From CAG-877 sp963660495 (GTDB taxonomy: Bacteria; Bacillota_I; Bacilli_A; RF39; UBA660), in NCBI GenBank assembly GCA_963660495.1, contig CAVKYO010000028.1:1-29089 (forward strand): DNA of 29,089 nt, written 5' to 3'. Below, one piece after another: positions 16,414-24,684 of this stretch (positions are counted from its first letter, which is position 1; each line of letters begins with the position of its first letter). The position numbers and the translations under genes are program-made. Under the pieces are notes generated by a model. The model was not told the origin of the DNA. It was given only the letters and a program-made list of their open reading frames with translations, and made no database searches.

Positions 16414-17340
16414 CTATAAACTTTTTATTATATAGTTATATATTGTCTTATAAGTATCATTTGTATAATGTAACCCATCTAAAGTATCAAATCCATTAGA
16501 TACTAAATAACTATTTGTATCTATATATTTTATTTTACTATTTAAAGAGCTTTTTATTTTTTGATTAAAATTCTTTATATTAGAATCTAAATATAAGTAA
16601 TTATTATTAACTGGATTAACGGAAACAAAGTAAAAATAAACTCCTTTACTAGAATATTGATCATATAAATCATTAATATATGTAGCATAGTTTGATACAT
16701 TGTATAAGTCATTAACACCCATGAGTATTATTAAGGCTGTACCATTACTTAGTTTATTTTTAATATTAGGAAATCCTGTTTCTTTCATCCATTTTAAGCC
16801 TTGACTTTCAAGACAACTCCATATATCATCTGAACTATTTACTGCATTTTTCATACCAACAGTTCTAGAATCTCCTAAAAAAATTCTTTTAGTAATATTA
16901 TTAGTTGTAGATTGTGCATTAGAAGATGTATGTGAAGCTCCAGTAGAAGAATAAGTAGTATTATTAGCTATAGAACCAGAAAAGAACTTAGTTCTTTCTT
17001 TTTCATCAGCTATATACTGAGAATCCCCAGAAGTACTTTTCTGACTTGCATAATTCCAACAAGCAGCAAGCTGAAAATTATCATCAAATAATCCAACAAC
17101 AATATTAATTATAGTTGGCATTAAAAACAATAAAAATATTGATAAAATCCAATTTCTTATAGAATTTTTTATTTTTTGATTCTCAGGATTAGCCATAAAT
17201 TTTATCAAGGCAAGAATTAAACCAAGAATACCTAAAATTGGACCTACAAACTGAATAAGATTTAAAACTCTTTTAACTATTCCAAGTATATGAGCAAGTT
17301 CTGCACTACCACATACATTGACTAAATCTAATATAAACAT
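16414..17340 (-). CDS. T4SS-pilin-like membrane anchor fused to an SGNH/GDSL hydrolase
   Basis: 308 residues. The N-terminus (about 1-95) is a two-helix TrbC/VirB2-like module: VCGSAELAHILGIVKRVLNL, then GPILGILGLILALIKFMANP, a basic loop NQKIKNSIRNW and a second helix. A Ser/Thr-rich linker (about 95-150) contains ACWNY and FFSG. The C-terminal 155 residues are an SGNH hydrolase: block I FLGDSRTVG with the nucleophile Ser, block III LMGVNDLY and block V DGLHYT with the Asp/His pair. It may remove O-acyl groups from surface glycan or wall. The anchor and linker are closely similar to the next gene upstream (17359-18327). It sits mid-operon with gaps of 18 and 9 bases. Confidence 0.85.
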   Translation of the reverse strand: MFILDLVNVCGSAELAHILGIVKRVLNLIQFVGPILGILGLILALIKFMANPENQKIKNSIRNWILSIFLLFLMPTIINIVVGLFDDNFQLAACWNYASQKSTSGDSQYIADEKERTKFFSGSIANNTTYSSTGASHTSSNAQSTTNNITKRIFLGDSRTVGMKNAVNSSDDIWSCLESQGLKWMKETGFPNIKNKLSNGTALIILMGVNDLYNVSNYATYINDLYDQYSSKGVYFYFVSVNPVNNNYLYLDSNIKNFNQKIKSSLNSKIKYIDTNSYLVSNGFDTLDGLHYTNDTYKTIYNYIIKSL

Positions 17341-17358
17341 TTAATCACATCCTATAAA

Positions 17359-18327
17359 TTATTTAACTTTACAATAATCAGCTGTTTGAACAGAAGTTAA
17401 TACTTCACTTGCTGAAAACCAACCTGTTTGACCATAGGTATAAGTTGCATAACCATTACCAACAAATATTTTATCTGAAGAAATATCTATTAAAGCCATA
17501 TAATGTTGTGAACCAGTAAATTTACTAGAACCGTTTTTAGATCCACCATACACCATAATAACAACAACTTGACCTTGTTTTAAGGCACTAATTATTGAAG
17601 AACTAGATGTTGATCCTGAATAACAACTAAATTTACTACCAGCAAAACCTTCAATACCATTTCTAGGAAAACTAGCTCTATATTTACTATCAAAAACTGT
17701 TTCCGGAGTAACAGATTTATCATAGCCAGAGGAAACAACAGCTGTAGAAGTAAGCATACAACCATACTCACCAAGAGTACCTCCTGTACTAAATACCTTA
17801 CTAGACCAACGTGAATCTGTTTGACTATATAAATTAAATGTAACATTATTTATACTATTAGTATGAGTAGCATTATTATTTGAAGAAGAGCTACCAGTCC
17901 TACTAGCTCCTGAACTAGTAGTCTTATTTTTTGCTAAAGTACCAGAAAAAAAGTCTTTCTTTTTCTTATCAGAAGTAGAATAATATTGTGATTCTTCCGC
18001 ATTAGAATTATTTTCACTAACGTAATTCCAACAAGAAGCAATTGAAAACTTTTCAGCTTTATCAATAGTAGAAAGAATTAAAGTAACACTAACATTAAGT
18101 ATAATAGGTATTAAAAACAACATAACTATCGCAATAGCCCAGTTTTTAATAGAACTTTTAAGTTTCTTTTCTTCTGGATTAGCCATTAATTTAATTAAAT
18201 TCAAAACAAGAGCAATAATACCAATAATAGGACCAAGTAACTGTATTATACTAAGTACATTTTTAATAATACTTAATACTTTAGCCAATACAGGATCACT
18301 ACAGACTGACACAAGATCCAAAATCAT
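17359..18327 (-). CDS. T4SS-pilin-like membrane anchor fused to a C39-like peptidase domain
   Basis: 322 residues. The first about 100 residues repeat the two-helix anchor of the neighbouring SGNH protein (VCSDPVLAKVLSIIKNVLSI, GPIIGIIALVLNLIKLMANP, KKLKSSIKNW), and the linker again has ASCWNYVSE and DFFSGTLAKN. The C-terminal 160 residues look like a C39_2 papain-fold domain: FNLYSQTDSRW, catalytic Cys in GEYGCMLTSTAV, His in GSQHYMALIDI and a following VGNGYATY. It probably cleaves peptide or isopeptide bonds outside the membrane. The start has GGGAGG 7 bases before the ATG. The substrate is unknown. Confidence 0.85.
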   Translation of the reverse strand: MILDLVSVCSDPVLAKVLSIIKNVLSIIQLLGPIIGIIALVLNLIKLMANPEEKKLKSSIKNWAIAIVMLFLIPIILNVSVTLILSTIDKAEKFSIASCWNYVSENNSNAEESQYYSTSDKKKKDFFSGTLAKNKTTSSGASRTGSSSSNNNATHTNSINNVTFNLYSQTDSRWSSKVFSTGGTLGEYGCMLTSTAVVSSGYDKSVTPETVFDSKYRASFPRNGIEGFAGSKFSCYSGSTSSSSIISALKQGQVVVIMVYGGSKNGSSKFTGSQHYMALIDISSDKIFVGNGYATYTYGQTGWFSASEVLTSVQTADYCKVK

Positions 18328-18353
18328 AACAAAACCTCCCTCTTAAAAATTTA

Positions 18354-19385
18354 TTATTTAACTACCCAAAAAGTAGGCATATCTCTTAAACCATATGTAC
18401 CAGCAGCAACAGGTGTATTAATTATTTTTTGATTAATAACAAGCTCAGATGAAGAACCACCATCCAAATTAGCAGCATTATAAGCACCATAGTTTTCCAT
18501 AATTTCTGTTAAATCTACCATATCAGCTCCAATACTTGAAGGTATTCTTCCATTAATAACAAGCATTAAAACTATACCATCTTTTCTTTGTCCAATAGCA
18601 GTTCTAGGAGCAATACCCCAACCACCATTACCTTTTATAAATGAGCTTTTACCATTTACTATTAAGTAAGGTCCAAATTCCACTGCATCACGACAACCTT
18701 TTTGTAATGCTTCTTCCTTAGTCATTTTACCTAAAATAAGTTTATTTTCATTTGTAAAACAAATAAAACCTCCACCCATACGAGCATCTTCAAAGTCAGA
18801 TACTACTTTACCATTAGATATAACAGTACCATGAGGAATAGCACCATTAGAATTCCAATCCGGATCATAAAATCCTCCAGCATTCATCGCAATAATAGCG
18901 TTTTCTCTTTTCGCAACAGTTAAAATAGACTCTCCTCTTACATTTAAATATTTAGTAGTCGCAACAGAAATCCTAGAAGGATCATACAAAACTACTAAAA
19001 AGCCTTGATAAGAGGAACCAGAAATTTCTATAACTTTATATAAATCATTATCAGAATCCTTTGTCAACACAGCTTTTTCATACTCATTTTTATATATTGT
19101 TTTAGAAGTATACTTTCTTAATTTAATCATATCCGGATCAGTATCTTCATCAACTTCAATTACTTTATTATTCGCAAGAACTTTCTGTATAGTCTCATCA
19201 CTATAAAACCAAGTAGCTAAATATTGATGATTCATAGTAGTCATTGCACTAGTAATCCAAAAATTTCTAAAACCAGCCCATGGTCCATAAAAAAGAAACA
19301 AAAAGGTACTAAGACCTAGTACAAAAAAGCTTCCGCCAAATACTAAAATTTTCTTTTTTAAAGACCATTTCTTTTTATTCAACAT
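18354..19385 (-). CDS. Phosphodiester glycosidase family protein (NAGPA domain), membrane-anchored
   Basis: 343 residues. A signal-anchor helix lies at about residues 12-33 (ILVFGGSFFVLGLSTFLFLF). Residues about 130-343 are a NAGPA-type domain, with the landmarks AIIAMNAGGFYDPDW, GTVISNGKVVSDF, VEFGPYLIVNG, APRTAIGQRKDG and AANLDGGSSSELV. Family members hydrolyse the phosphodiester of N-acetylglucosamine-1-phosphodiesters and occur with wall or exopolysaccharide genes. Acting outside the membrane, it could trim phosphodiester-linked sugars of a surface polymer made by the neighbouring glycosyltransferase operon (inference). It begins 3 bases after the preceding gene's stop. Confidence 0.9.
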   Translation of the reverse strand: MLNKKKWSLKKKILVFGGSFFVLGLSTFLFLFYGPWAGFRNFWITSAMTTMNHQYLATWFYSDETIQKVLANNKVIEVDEDTDPDMIKLRKYTSKTIYKNEYEKAVLTKDSDNDLYKVIEISGSSYQGFLVVLYDPSRISVATTKYLNVRGESILTVAKRENAIIAMNAGGFYDPDWNSNGAIPHGTVISNGKVVSDFEDARMGGGFICFTNENKLILGKMTKEEALQKGCRDAVEFGPYLIVNGKSSFIKGNGGWGIAPRTAIGQRKDGIVLMLVINGRIPSSIGADMVDLTEIMENYGAYNAANLDGGSSSELVINQKIINTPVAAGTYGLRDMPTFWVVK

Positions 19386-19388
19386 AAA

Positions 19389-19958
19389 CTACTCTTCCTT
19401 ACCTTCATACTTTTTGTCATTATTATAATCGATAAATTTCTTATCTGTCTTATACCTATTTAAACTAAAACCAGAATTTAATTCTTTCTGATATTCATTA
19501 TAACTATCTACTGTTTCATTATACAAATTAACGTCAGAAACAAATGCATTAATAATTTGCTCATAAACACTTCCATAACTACTGCATTTATTATTAGTAG
19601 ATGTATCAACAAAATATGTATCACCACACATATTTTTTAAATTATTAGCAGACTTACCAACTTCATCAACAATAGTCTCATAATTAGTCAAAGCCTCTTG
19701 TGCCTTAGCATCTATTTCTGATAAAGTATCATAATATAAATTATCAAAATATGTCAAATATAAATCATTTCTAATATCATTAAAATTATCAACAGAATTA
19801 CTAAAAGTTTTATAAACATCAGCAACATCAACTGTACGTTGTTTTGTCTCTTCCTGATCCTTTTTAACATTAACAACAAGTGAAGAAACAAAACCAGTAC
19901 TAAACATTAAACTTCCTGAAATAATTAAAATTTTAATAGTCCTACTTCTATTTTTCAT
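19389..19958 (-). CDS. Membrane-anchored coiled protein of unknown function
   Basis: 189 residues, first gene of the five-gene envelope operon. A hydrophobic helix at about residues 8-28 (IKILIISGSLMFSTGFVSSL) anchors it; the rest is outside, mostly alpha-helical and acidic, with a pair of Cys in NMCGDTYFVDTSTNNKCSS that could form a disulfide. Start: the ATG at 19958 follows an AGGTGAT ribosome site; a GTG at 19970 lies inside that site. I do not recognise a family. Its place suggests a structural or scaffolding partner for the downstream secreted enzymes. Confidence 0.75.
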   Translation of the reverse strand: MKNRSRTIKILIISGSLMFSTGFVSSLVVNVKKDQEETKQRTVDVADVYKTFSNSVDNFNDIRNDLYLTYFDNLYYDTLSEIDAKAQEALTNYETIVDEVGKSANNLKNMCGDTYFVDTSTNNKCSSYGSVYEQIINAFVSDVNLYNETVDSYNEYQKELNSGFSLNRYKTDKKFIDYNNDKKYEGKEE

Positions 19959-20033
19959 ATTTATTATCACCTACTAATAAATAATATCAAATTTTCACAA
20001 TTTTGTACATGAAAAAACGCCAGATAAATATGA

Positions 20034-20981
20034 TTATTGTAAATCTTTTTCAGTTTCCTTAATTATATAAATTGGTCTTTTTTTAACTTCCAAATATGTC
20101 TTAGACAAATACATTCCCATTACTCCTAAAAAGAATAACTGAATACCTGAGAAAAAAACAACAATACAAGCTAAACTTGGCCAACCAGACACAGCATCGC
20201 CCCATACCAAGGTCTTAACTATAATTACTATTAAAAATATAAAAGCTATCAAACAAAAGAAAATTCCAATTAAAGCTGATAAAACTAAAGGTGTAGTTGA
20301 AAATGACACAATTCCTTCCATCGCATACTTAAATAAATTCCAAAAATTATATTTACTAATTCCTGCTACTCTATCACCTGTTTCAAACTCCATCCAAAAA
20401 GTATTAAATCCAACAAAACTAAATATTCCTTTAGTATATCTATTATATTCCTTCATTTCTAAAACAGCATTAACCATAGAACGCTTCATAAGTCTAAAAT
20501 CTCTAACTCCAGGTACCTGTCTATTATCAGATATTTTAGCAATTATCTTATACCAAGCATTTGTACAAAATCTTCTAAATAAAGAATAATCTTTATGAGA
20601 AATAGTATATAATCCTACGCAATCATATTCATTATTATTTATTAATATATCATACATTTCTTTAATCTTACTTGGTGGATCCTGCATATCAGCATCCATT
20701 ATTGCTACATAATCACCTGTTGCATTTTCAAGTCCAGCCCACATACCAGCTTCTTTACCAAAATTTCTAGAAAATGAAATATATCTTACCCTTTCATCTT
20801 TCTTTGCCATAGATCGTAAAATATTTAAAGTCTCATCCTTACTACCATCATTAATAAATAAAAATTCAAAAGTAACTTCTTTCATCTCTTTAGATATTTT
20901 ATCTATTTCCTTATAAAATATTGGTAAAGACTCTTCCTCATTATAACAAGGAACTATAACAGATATCTTTTCTTTTTTCAT
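20034..20981 (-). CDS. Glycosyltransferase family 2, GtrB/DPM1-like
   Basis: 315 residues. A GT2 catalytic domain (ISVIVPCYNEEESLP, FLFINDGSKDET, YISFSRNFGKEAG, DYVAIMDADMQDPP) occupies about residues 1-225, and two membrane helices form the C-terminus, ending in KTYLEVKKRPIYII. This is the layout of enzymes that move a sugar onto undecaprenyl phosphate (GtrB, CsbB, YfdH). The adjacent gene carries a GtrA-like membrane domain, so together they could make and translocate a lipid-linked sugar for side-chain decoration. Start: the ATG at 20981 with GAGG upstream; a longer frame from 21041 overlaps the preceding gene and lacks family sequence. Confidence 0.9.
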   Translation of the reverse strand: MKKEKISVIVPCYNEEESLPIFYKEIDKISKEMKEVTFEFLFINDGSKDETLNILRSMAKKDERVRYISFSRNFGKEAGMWAGLENATGDYVAIMDADMQDPPSKIKEMYDILINNNEYDCVGLYTISHKDYSLFRRFCTNAWYKIIAKISDNRQVPGVRDFRLMKRSMVNAVLEMKEYNRYTKGIFSFVGFNTFWMEFETGDRVAGISKYNFWNLFKYAMEGIVSFSTTPLVLSALIGIFFCLIAFIFLIVIIVKTLVWGDAVSGWPSLACIVVFFSGIQLFFLGVMGMYLSKTYLEVKKRPIYIIKETEKDLQ

Positions 20982-20982
20982 C

Positions 20983-21876
20983 CTAAACCTCACTAACTTT
21001 CTTTTTAAATATAAACAACTTACTAAAAACATAATTAGCAATAATTACAATGACATTAGCAATTATTTTAGAAATCATTTTATTAAGTTTAATAACTTCT
21101 AAAAATACGAACATACCAACCATATCTATACCTAATGAAACTATTCTAAAGAAGAAAAATGACACTAGTTCTTTGAAAAAAACTTTAAAAGTAAAATCCT
21201 TAGAATTAAATACAAATAATTTATTAGTAATAAAAGCAAAAAGCACCGATAAAAACCAAGCTATTAAATTGGAAATATAAACATTAAGACCTGTTTTATC
21301 AAGCAAAGCAAAACTAATTATATTAATAAGTGTAGTTAAAACTCCAAAGAAACCATACCATAAAAATTCACTATATTTATTGTACCAAGAAATATTATCT
21401 GCCTCTTCTATATAATCAGAAATAAGTTTTACCATATTAGGTGTATTACTAACAAACTTTTTAGGTTTAAATGTCTTACTTTTTTCTAATAGTTTACCAA
21501 GTTTTTGAAAATCTCTAAGTTCTAAAATATATCCATCTTCAGCAAATTCTTTTGCTATTTGTAGCTGATGATCATTAGTATGTTCCCTATATTTTTTCAA
21601 TCTAGGTGCCGCAATAACTACTTTTCCTTTTTTTACAGCACTTAAGATTGAGCCAGCTCCAGCATGAGTAATTATTAATCTAGCTTTAGAAACCAAGTCA
21701 TCAAATTGATCAGCAGGTATTAAATCAAATATTTCCATATTAGGAGACTCATATTTTGTACATCCTGCTTGAACTACAACTTTTTCTTTTATATTCCCTT
21801 TCTTTATTTCTTCATCTACTTGTCTTAATAATCTTTCAAACCCTTTATCTTGAGTTCCTAACGTAACTAAAATCAA
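20983..21876 (-). CDS. Alg13/PssE-like glycosyltransferase fused to a GtrA-like membrane domain
   Basis: 297 residues. The N-terminal about 155 residues match the GT28 C-terminal domain of PssE/Alg13: ILVTLGTQDKGFERLLRQVD, ARLIITHAGAGSILSA and NDHQLQIAKEF. The C-terminal 130 residues have four membrane helices and GtrA sequence (LWYGFFGVLTTLINIISF, AFITNKLFVF, NYVFSKLFIF). Alg13-like subunits pair with a membrane Alg14-like subunit, here the gene just upstream. Start: the TTG at 21876 is 9 bases after GGGAGG and overlaps the upstream stop as TTGA; a TTG at 21885 touches the ribosome site. The fusion joins a sugar-transfer subunit to a putative flippase-type domain. Confidence 0.85.
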   Translation of the reverse strand: MILVTLGTQDKGFERLLRQVDEEIKKGNIKEKVVVQAGCTKYESPNMEIFDLIPADQFDDLVSKARLIITHAGAGSILSAVKKGKVVIAAPRLKKYREHTNDHQLQIAKEFAEDGYILELRDFQKLGKLLEKSKTFKPKKFVSNTPNMVKLISDYIEEADNISWYNKYSEFLWYGFFGVLTTLINIISFALLDKTGLNVYISNLIAWFLSVLFAFITNKLFVFNSKDFTFKVFFKELVSFFFFRIVSLGIDMVGMFVFLEVIKLNKMISKIIANVIVIIANYVFSKLFIFKKKVSEV

Positions 21877-22355
21877 AAAATCCAACCTCCCACAACTGCA
21901 TCAGGATAAAGTTTTTTCATACTATCCCATTGCACAATAAACTTATCAGCAATTGGATATAAACACTTTCCAGTAACAGTCTTTGTCTTTATATTAGCAA
22001 AACTCTCAATATAAATTATCTTACTACCAAGTAATTTACCAATACAACACATAGGACCAGCTGTATGAGCACCAGTAGTTATAATATAATCAGGATGTGC
22101 CTTTAAATATATAAATAAGCTCTTAAAACAATTATAAAGTAATTTTAATGGATAAACTAACTTATGATCCTTAGTTCCAAAAACTAAAAAGCTTACTCTT
22201 CCCTTATACTTATCTTTTAAATATAAATTAGACTTAGTCTTTTCAGTTACTATATAATAATCATATTTATTAAATAGTTCCTTCAACTGCATCATCTCAT
22301 TAAGATGACCACCAGTAGAAGATATAAACATAACTCTTCTTTTCAAATTAATCAC
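21873..22355 (-). CDS. Alg14/PssD-like glycosyltransferase membrane subunit
   Basis: 160 residues, the usual PssD length. The signature RVMFISSTGGHLNEMMQLKE opens the protein; ITTGAHTAGPMCCIGKLLG and KIIYIESFANIKTKTVTGKC follow, and it ends in the typical QWDSMKKLYPDAVVGGWIF. It supplies the acceptor-side subunit for the Alg13/PssE-like protein encoded next. The GTG at 22355 overlaps the upstream stop as GTGA; a TTG at 22346 is the alternative start. The pair likely transfers the second sugar of a lipid-linked repeat unit. Confidence 0.9.
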   Translation of the reverse strand: MINLKRRVMFISSTGGHLNEMMQLKELFNKYDYYIVTEKTKSNLYLKDKYKGRVSFLVFGTKDHKLVYPLKLLYNCFKSLFIYLKAHPDYIITTGAHTAGPMCCIGKLLGSKIIYIESFANIKTKTVTGKCLYPIADKFIVQWDSMKKLYPDAVVGGWIF

Positions 22356-23488
22356 TTCTTTTCAATTAAATTATACCATTGTTCACTAACTACTTCACTA
22401 GTATATTTCTTAATACTATTTCTTCCAGCCATCCCAATTTTTTTTCTTACATCTCTACTACTCATTAAATCTTCTATTTTTTTTATCATCGCAACATAAC
22501 TTCTGTTTTTAATTAAGTAACCATTCATACCAGAATCAATTAAGTCTCTAGGACCCTCAGCTGAATCAAAAGCAATACAAGGTAAACCATGAGACATTGC
22601 CTCTAATAAAACAATTCCAAAAGATTCTGTATAAGAAGTCATAACATAAATAGAAGATTTATGCATAACTTTATCTATATATTCTTTATTTTGAAAACCA
22701 TGTAAAGTAACTTTATCATTTAATTTATGATTATTAATAAATTTTTCTAAGCGTTCTTTTTCAGAACCATCACCTATAATATCTAAAACCCAGTCAGGAT
22801 GTTTATTAACTAAAACAGAATACACCTTAAGTAAATCCATATATCCTTTTTCTGGAGAAAGTCTCCCAACTGAAATAAGTCTTTTTTCAGTAAGTTCAGA
22901 AGTATTTCTAGGAATCTTATCAATAATATTAGGAATATATACACATCTACAATTAGAGTTAATTAAACGTCTAGCATAAAAATCACGTAAGTTTTCAGAA
23001 ACTAATACAAAATAGTCTAAGTAATATGCCGACCTACTAACATTTCTAGCATATCGAAAATCATCATGGTAATGATTATGTTCCCAACCAATTTTTATAG
23101 TATCTTCTTTCGCATAATCTCCAAGCCAAAAATTAAATATATCTCTCGTAGAAATAATAATTGAAGCATTACTATTTTTAATGTACTCTATCATTGTCTT
23201 TCTACGTAATTTTAATATCTTAATACTCTTAATTCCTTCTTTAAAAGCAGTAAAAAATTTATTTTTCTTAAGAGCAGTCTTAAATTCTTTTCTATTAGGC
23301 TTTAAATCTCCCATTAAATATTTAATTTTAACTCTATCATTCAAATGAAAAACAGGCTCATCATATAATTTATAACTACAAACAATTTCAACTTTATATT
23401 TATCAGATAATAAGTTAGCTAAAGCCGTTATAGATTTTTCAATACCTCCATAACCTAGATGTAAAGCTAATATCGCAACTTTCTTCAT
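22352..23488 (-). CDS. Glycosyltransferase family 4 (GT-B)
   Basis: 378 residues. N-terminal Rossmann-like domain with VAILALHLGYGGIEKSITAL; C-terminal donor-binding domain with LISVGRLSPEKGYMDLL, VTLHGFQNKEYIDKVM and the E-x7-E motif in YTESFGIVLLEAMSHGLPCI. It transfers an activated sugar to a glycan or lipid acceptor on the cytoplasmic face. First gene of the four-gene glycosyltransferase operon. Start: the ATG at 23488 with AGGTGG 7 bases upstream, rather than a longer frame from 23539 that would cover the promoter. Confidence 0.92.
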   Translation of the reverse strand: MKKVAILALHLGYGGIEKSITALANLLSDKYKVEIVCSYKLYDEPVFHLNDRVKIKYLMGDLKPNRKEFKTALKKNKFFTAFKEGIKSIKILKLRRKTMIEYIKNSNASIIISTRDIFNFWLGDYAKEDTIKIGWEHNHYHDDFRYARNVSRSAYYLDYFVLVSENLRDFYARRLINSNCRCVYIPNIIDKIPRNTSELTEKRLISVGRLSPEKGYMDLLKVYSVLVNKHPDWVLDIIGDGSEKERLEKFINNHKLNDKVTLHGFQNKEYIDKVMHKSSIYVMTSYTESFGIVLLEAMSHGLPCIAFDSAEGPRDLIDSGMNGYLIKNRSYVAMIKKIEDLMSSRDVRKKIGMAGRNSIKKYTSEVVSEQWYNLIEKK

Positions 23489-23507
23489 ACATAAACCACC
23501 TAAAAAC

Positions 23508-23516
23508 ATTATATCA
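23508..23516 (-). promoter_or_regulatory. Promoter of the glycosyltransferase operon
   Basis: TGATATAAT on the minus strand is an extended -10 box 20 bases before the GT4 start; no good -35. Confidence 0.55.
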
Positions 23517-23534
23517 TAAAGCAAATTCCTTATA

Positions 23535-23563
23535 AACAAAAAAAACTATAATTTCTTATAGTT
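23535..23563 (-). terminator. Terminator of the Pro/Ala/Val-rich protein gene
   Basis: On the minus strand AACTATAA (23556-23563) pairs with TTATAGTT (23544-23551) around a 4-base loop and is followed by a T-run. Confidence 0.75.
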
Positions 23564-23573
23564 CTTAAATATC

Positions 23574-24596
23574 TTATTGAATAACTTCAACTGCAGGTGC
23601 AGTTTCTACAACAGGAGCAGCTGGAACAACAGGTGTAGCTTCTACAACAGGTTGCATAACAGGAACTGTAGCTGGTTCCATAACTGGAGCTGGTGCTGAT
23701 TCCATAACTGGAGCAGGTGCAGGCGTAGTTTCTACTGCTGCAACTGGTGTTTCCATAATTGGAATTGACTGTGTATTTTCCAAAGGATTTGCTCCTCCAT
23801 AAATTTGATGTGTTGGATTTTGTTGTAAATTCAAATTAGAAACTGCTGGACTAGCTCCTCCATAAATAACTGGAGCTGGAGCAACTGGTGTAACAGAAGC
23901 AACTGGTGCAGTTTCTACTGTTGGAACTGGCTCAGCAGGAGCAATAGCTTCAACTGCAAGAACTGGCTCAACAGGAGCAACCTCATCTACAACTGGCATA
24001 GCTGGAACTGCAGTCTCTACAACAGGTACAGCTGGTTCAACAATAGGTGTAGCCTCAACTACAGGAACAGCAGGAGCAACTTCCTCAACTACTGGCATAG
24101 CTGGAACAGCTTCAACTACTGGAGCAGATGGAACTTCTGGCACAGCAGGAACAACTGCCTCAACTACTGGCATAACAGGAGTAACCGCCTCAACCGTAGG
24201 AGCAGTGCCCGCTTGAACTTCTGGCATTACTGGACTAGCTGTTTCTACTACAGGTGCAGTAGGAATCTCTGGCGCAACTGGAGCAATTTCAGGTTGAACA
24301 GGTGCAACGCTAGGATTTTCAACAACAGGTGCAACAGTTGGAGCAGCAGGCGTAGCCTCAACTGCCGGAGCAGCTGGCACAACTTGTGCAGCCTCAGTAG
24401 CAGTACTAGTACTACTAGCTTGAGCCGTATCCGTAGGTGTAGTCGTAGCATTTTCCTGTAAAGGGTTCTTTTCCTTCTTACTTTTAACACTCGAAACAAT
24501 CCATAAAATTAATCCTATCAATAAAATCAAAACTCCACATGACATTAACATGCCTGGAACTGAAACAAACCATTTTAAATCAAATAACATAAGCAT
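23574..24596 (-). CDS. Membrane-anchored Pro/Ala/Val-rich repeat protein
   Basis: 340 residues. One helix at about residues 15-35 (GMLMSCGVLILLIGLILWIV) is followed by a basic KSKKEK, then about 290 residues of low-complexity sequence made of degenerate units such as VPAVPEVPSAPVVEA, VVEATPIVEP and APVMEPA. Near residues 240-275 two copies of IYGGASP/IYGGANP break the repeat. The positive-inside rule puts the repeat tail in the cytoplasm if the N-terminus is outside. Such tails are extended, proline-stiffened and acidic. I do not recognise a defined family. It is transcribed alone, flanked by terminators. The long frames in other phases here are by-products of the low-complexity sequence. Confidence 0.85.
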   Translation of the reverse strand: MLMLFDLKWFVSVPGMLMSCGVLILLIGLILWIVSSVKSKKEKNPLQENATTTPTDTAQASSTSTATEAAQVVPAAPAVEATPAAPTVAPVVENPSVAPVQPEIAPVAPEIPTAPVVETASPVMPEVQAGTAPTVEAVTPVMPVVEAVVPAVPEVPSAPVVEAVPAMPVVEEVAPAVPVVEATPIVEPAVPVVETAVPAMPVVDEVAPVEPVLAVEAIAPAEPVPTVETAPVASVTPVAPAPVIYGGASPAVSNLNLQQNPTHQIYGGANPLENTQSIPIMETPVAAVETTPAPAPVMESAPAPVMEPATVPVMQPVVEATPVVPAAPVVETAPAVEVIQ

Positions 24597-24640
24597 AAGT
24601 ATCTAACTCCCTTTATTCTAATCTATAAATATGATAACAA

Positions 24641-24668
24641 AAAAAGTTTACAAATGCAAACTTTTTAT
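24641..24668 (-). terminator. Terminator of the lipoprotein/methyltransferase/pseudouridine synthase operon
   Basis: AAAAAGTTT (24641-24649) and AAACTTTTT (24658-24666) form a 9-bp stem, with a T-run on the minus strand. Confidence 0.75.
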
Positions 24669-24684
24669 TTTATATACACATTTT

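Noticed and set aside
24213..24499. Overlapping frames within the Pro/Ala/Val-rich gene
   Set aside because: They are by-products of low-complexity codons (Ser/Arg or Leu-rich translations) without ribosome sites.
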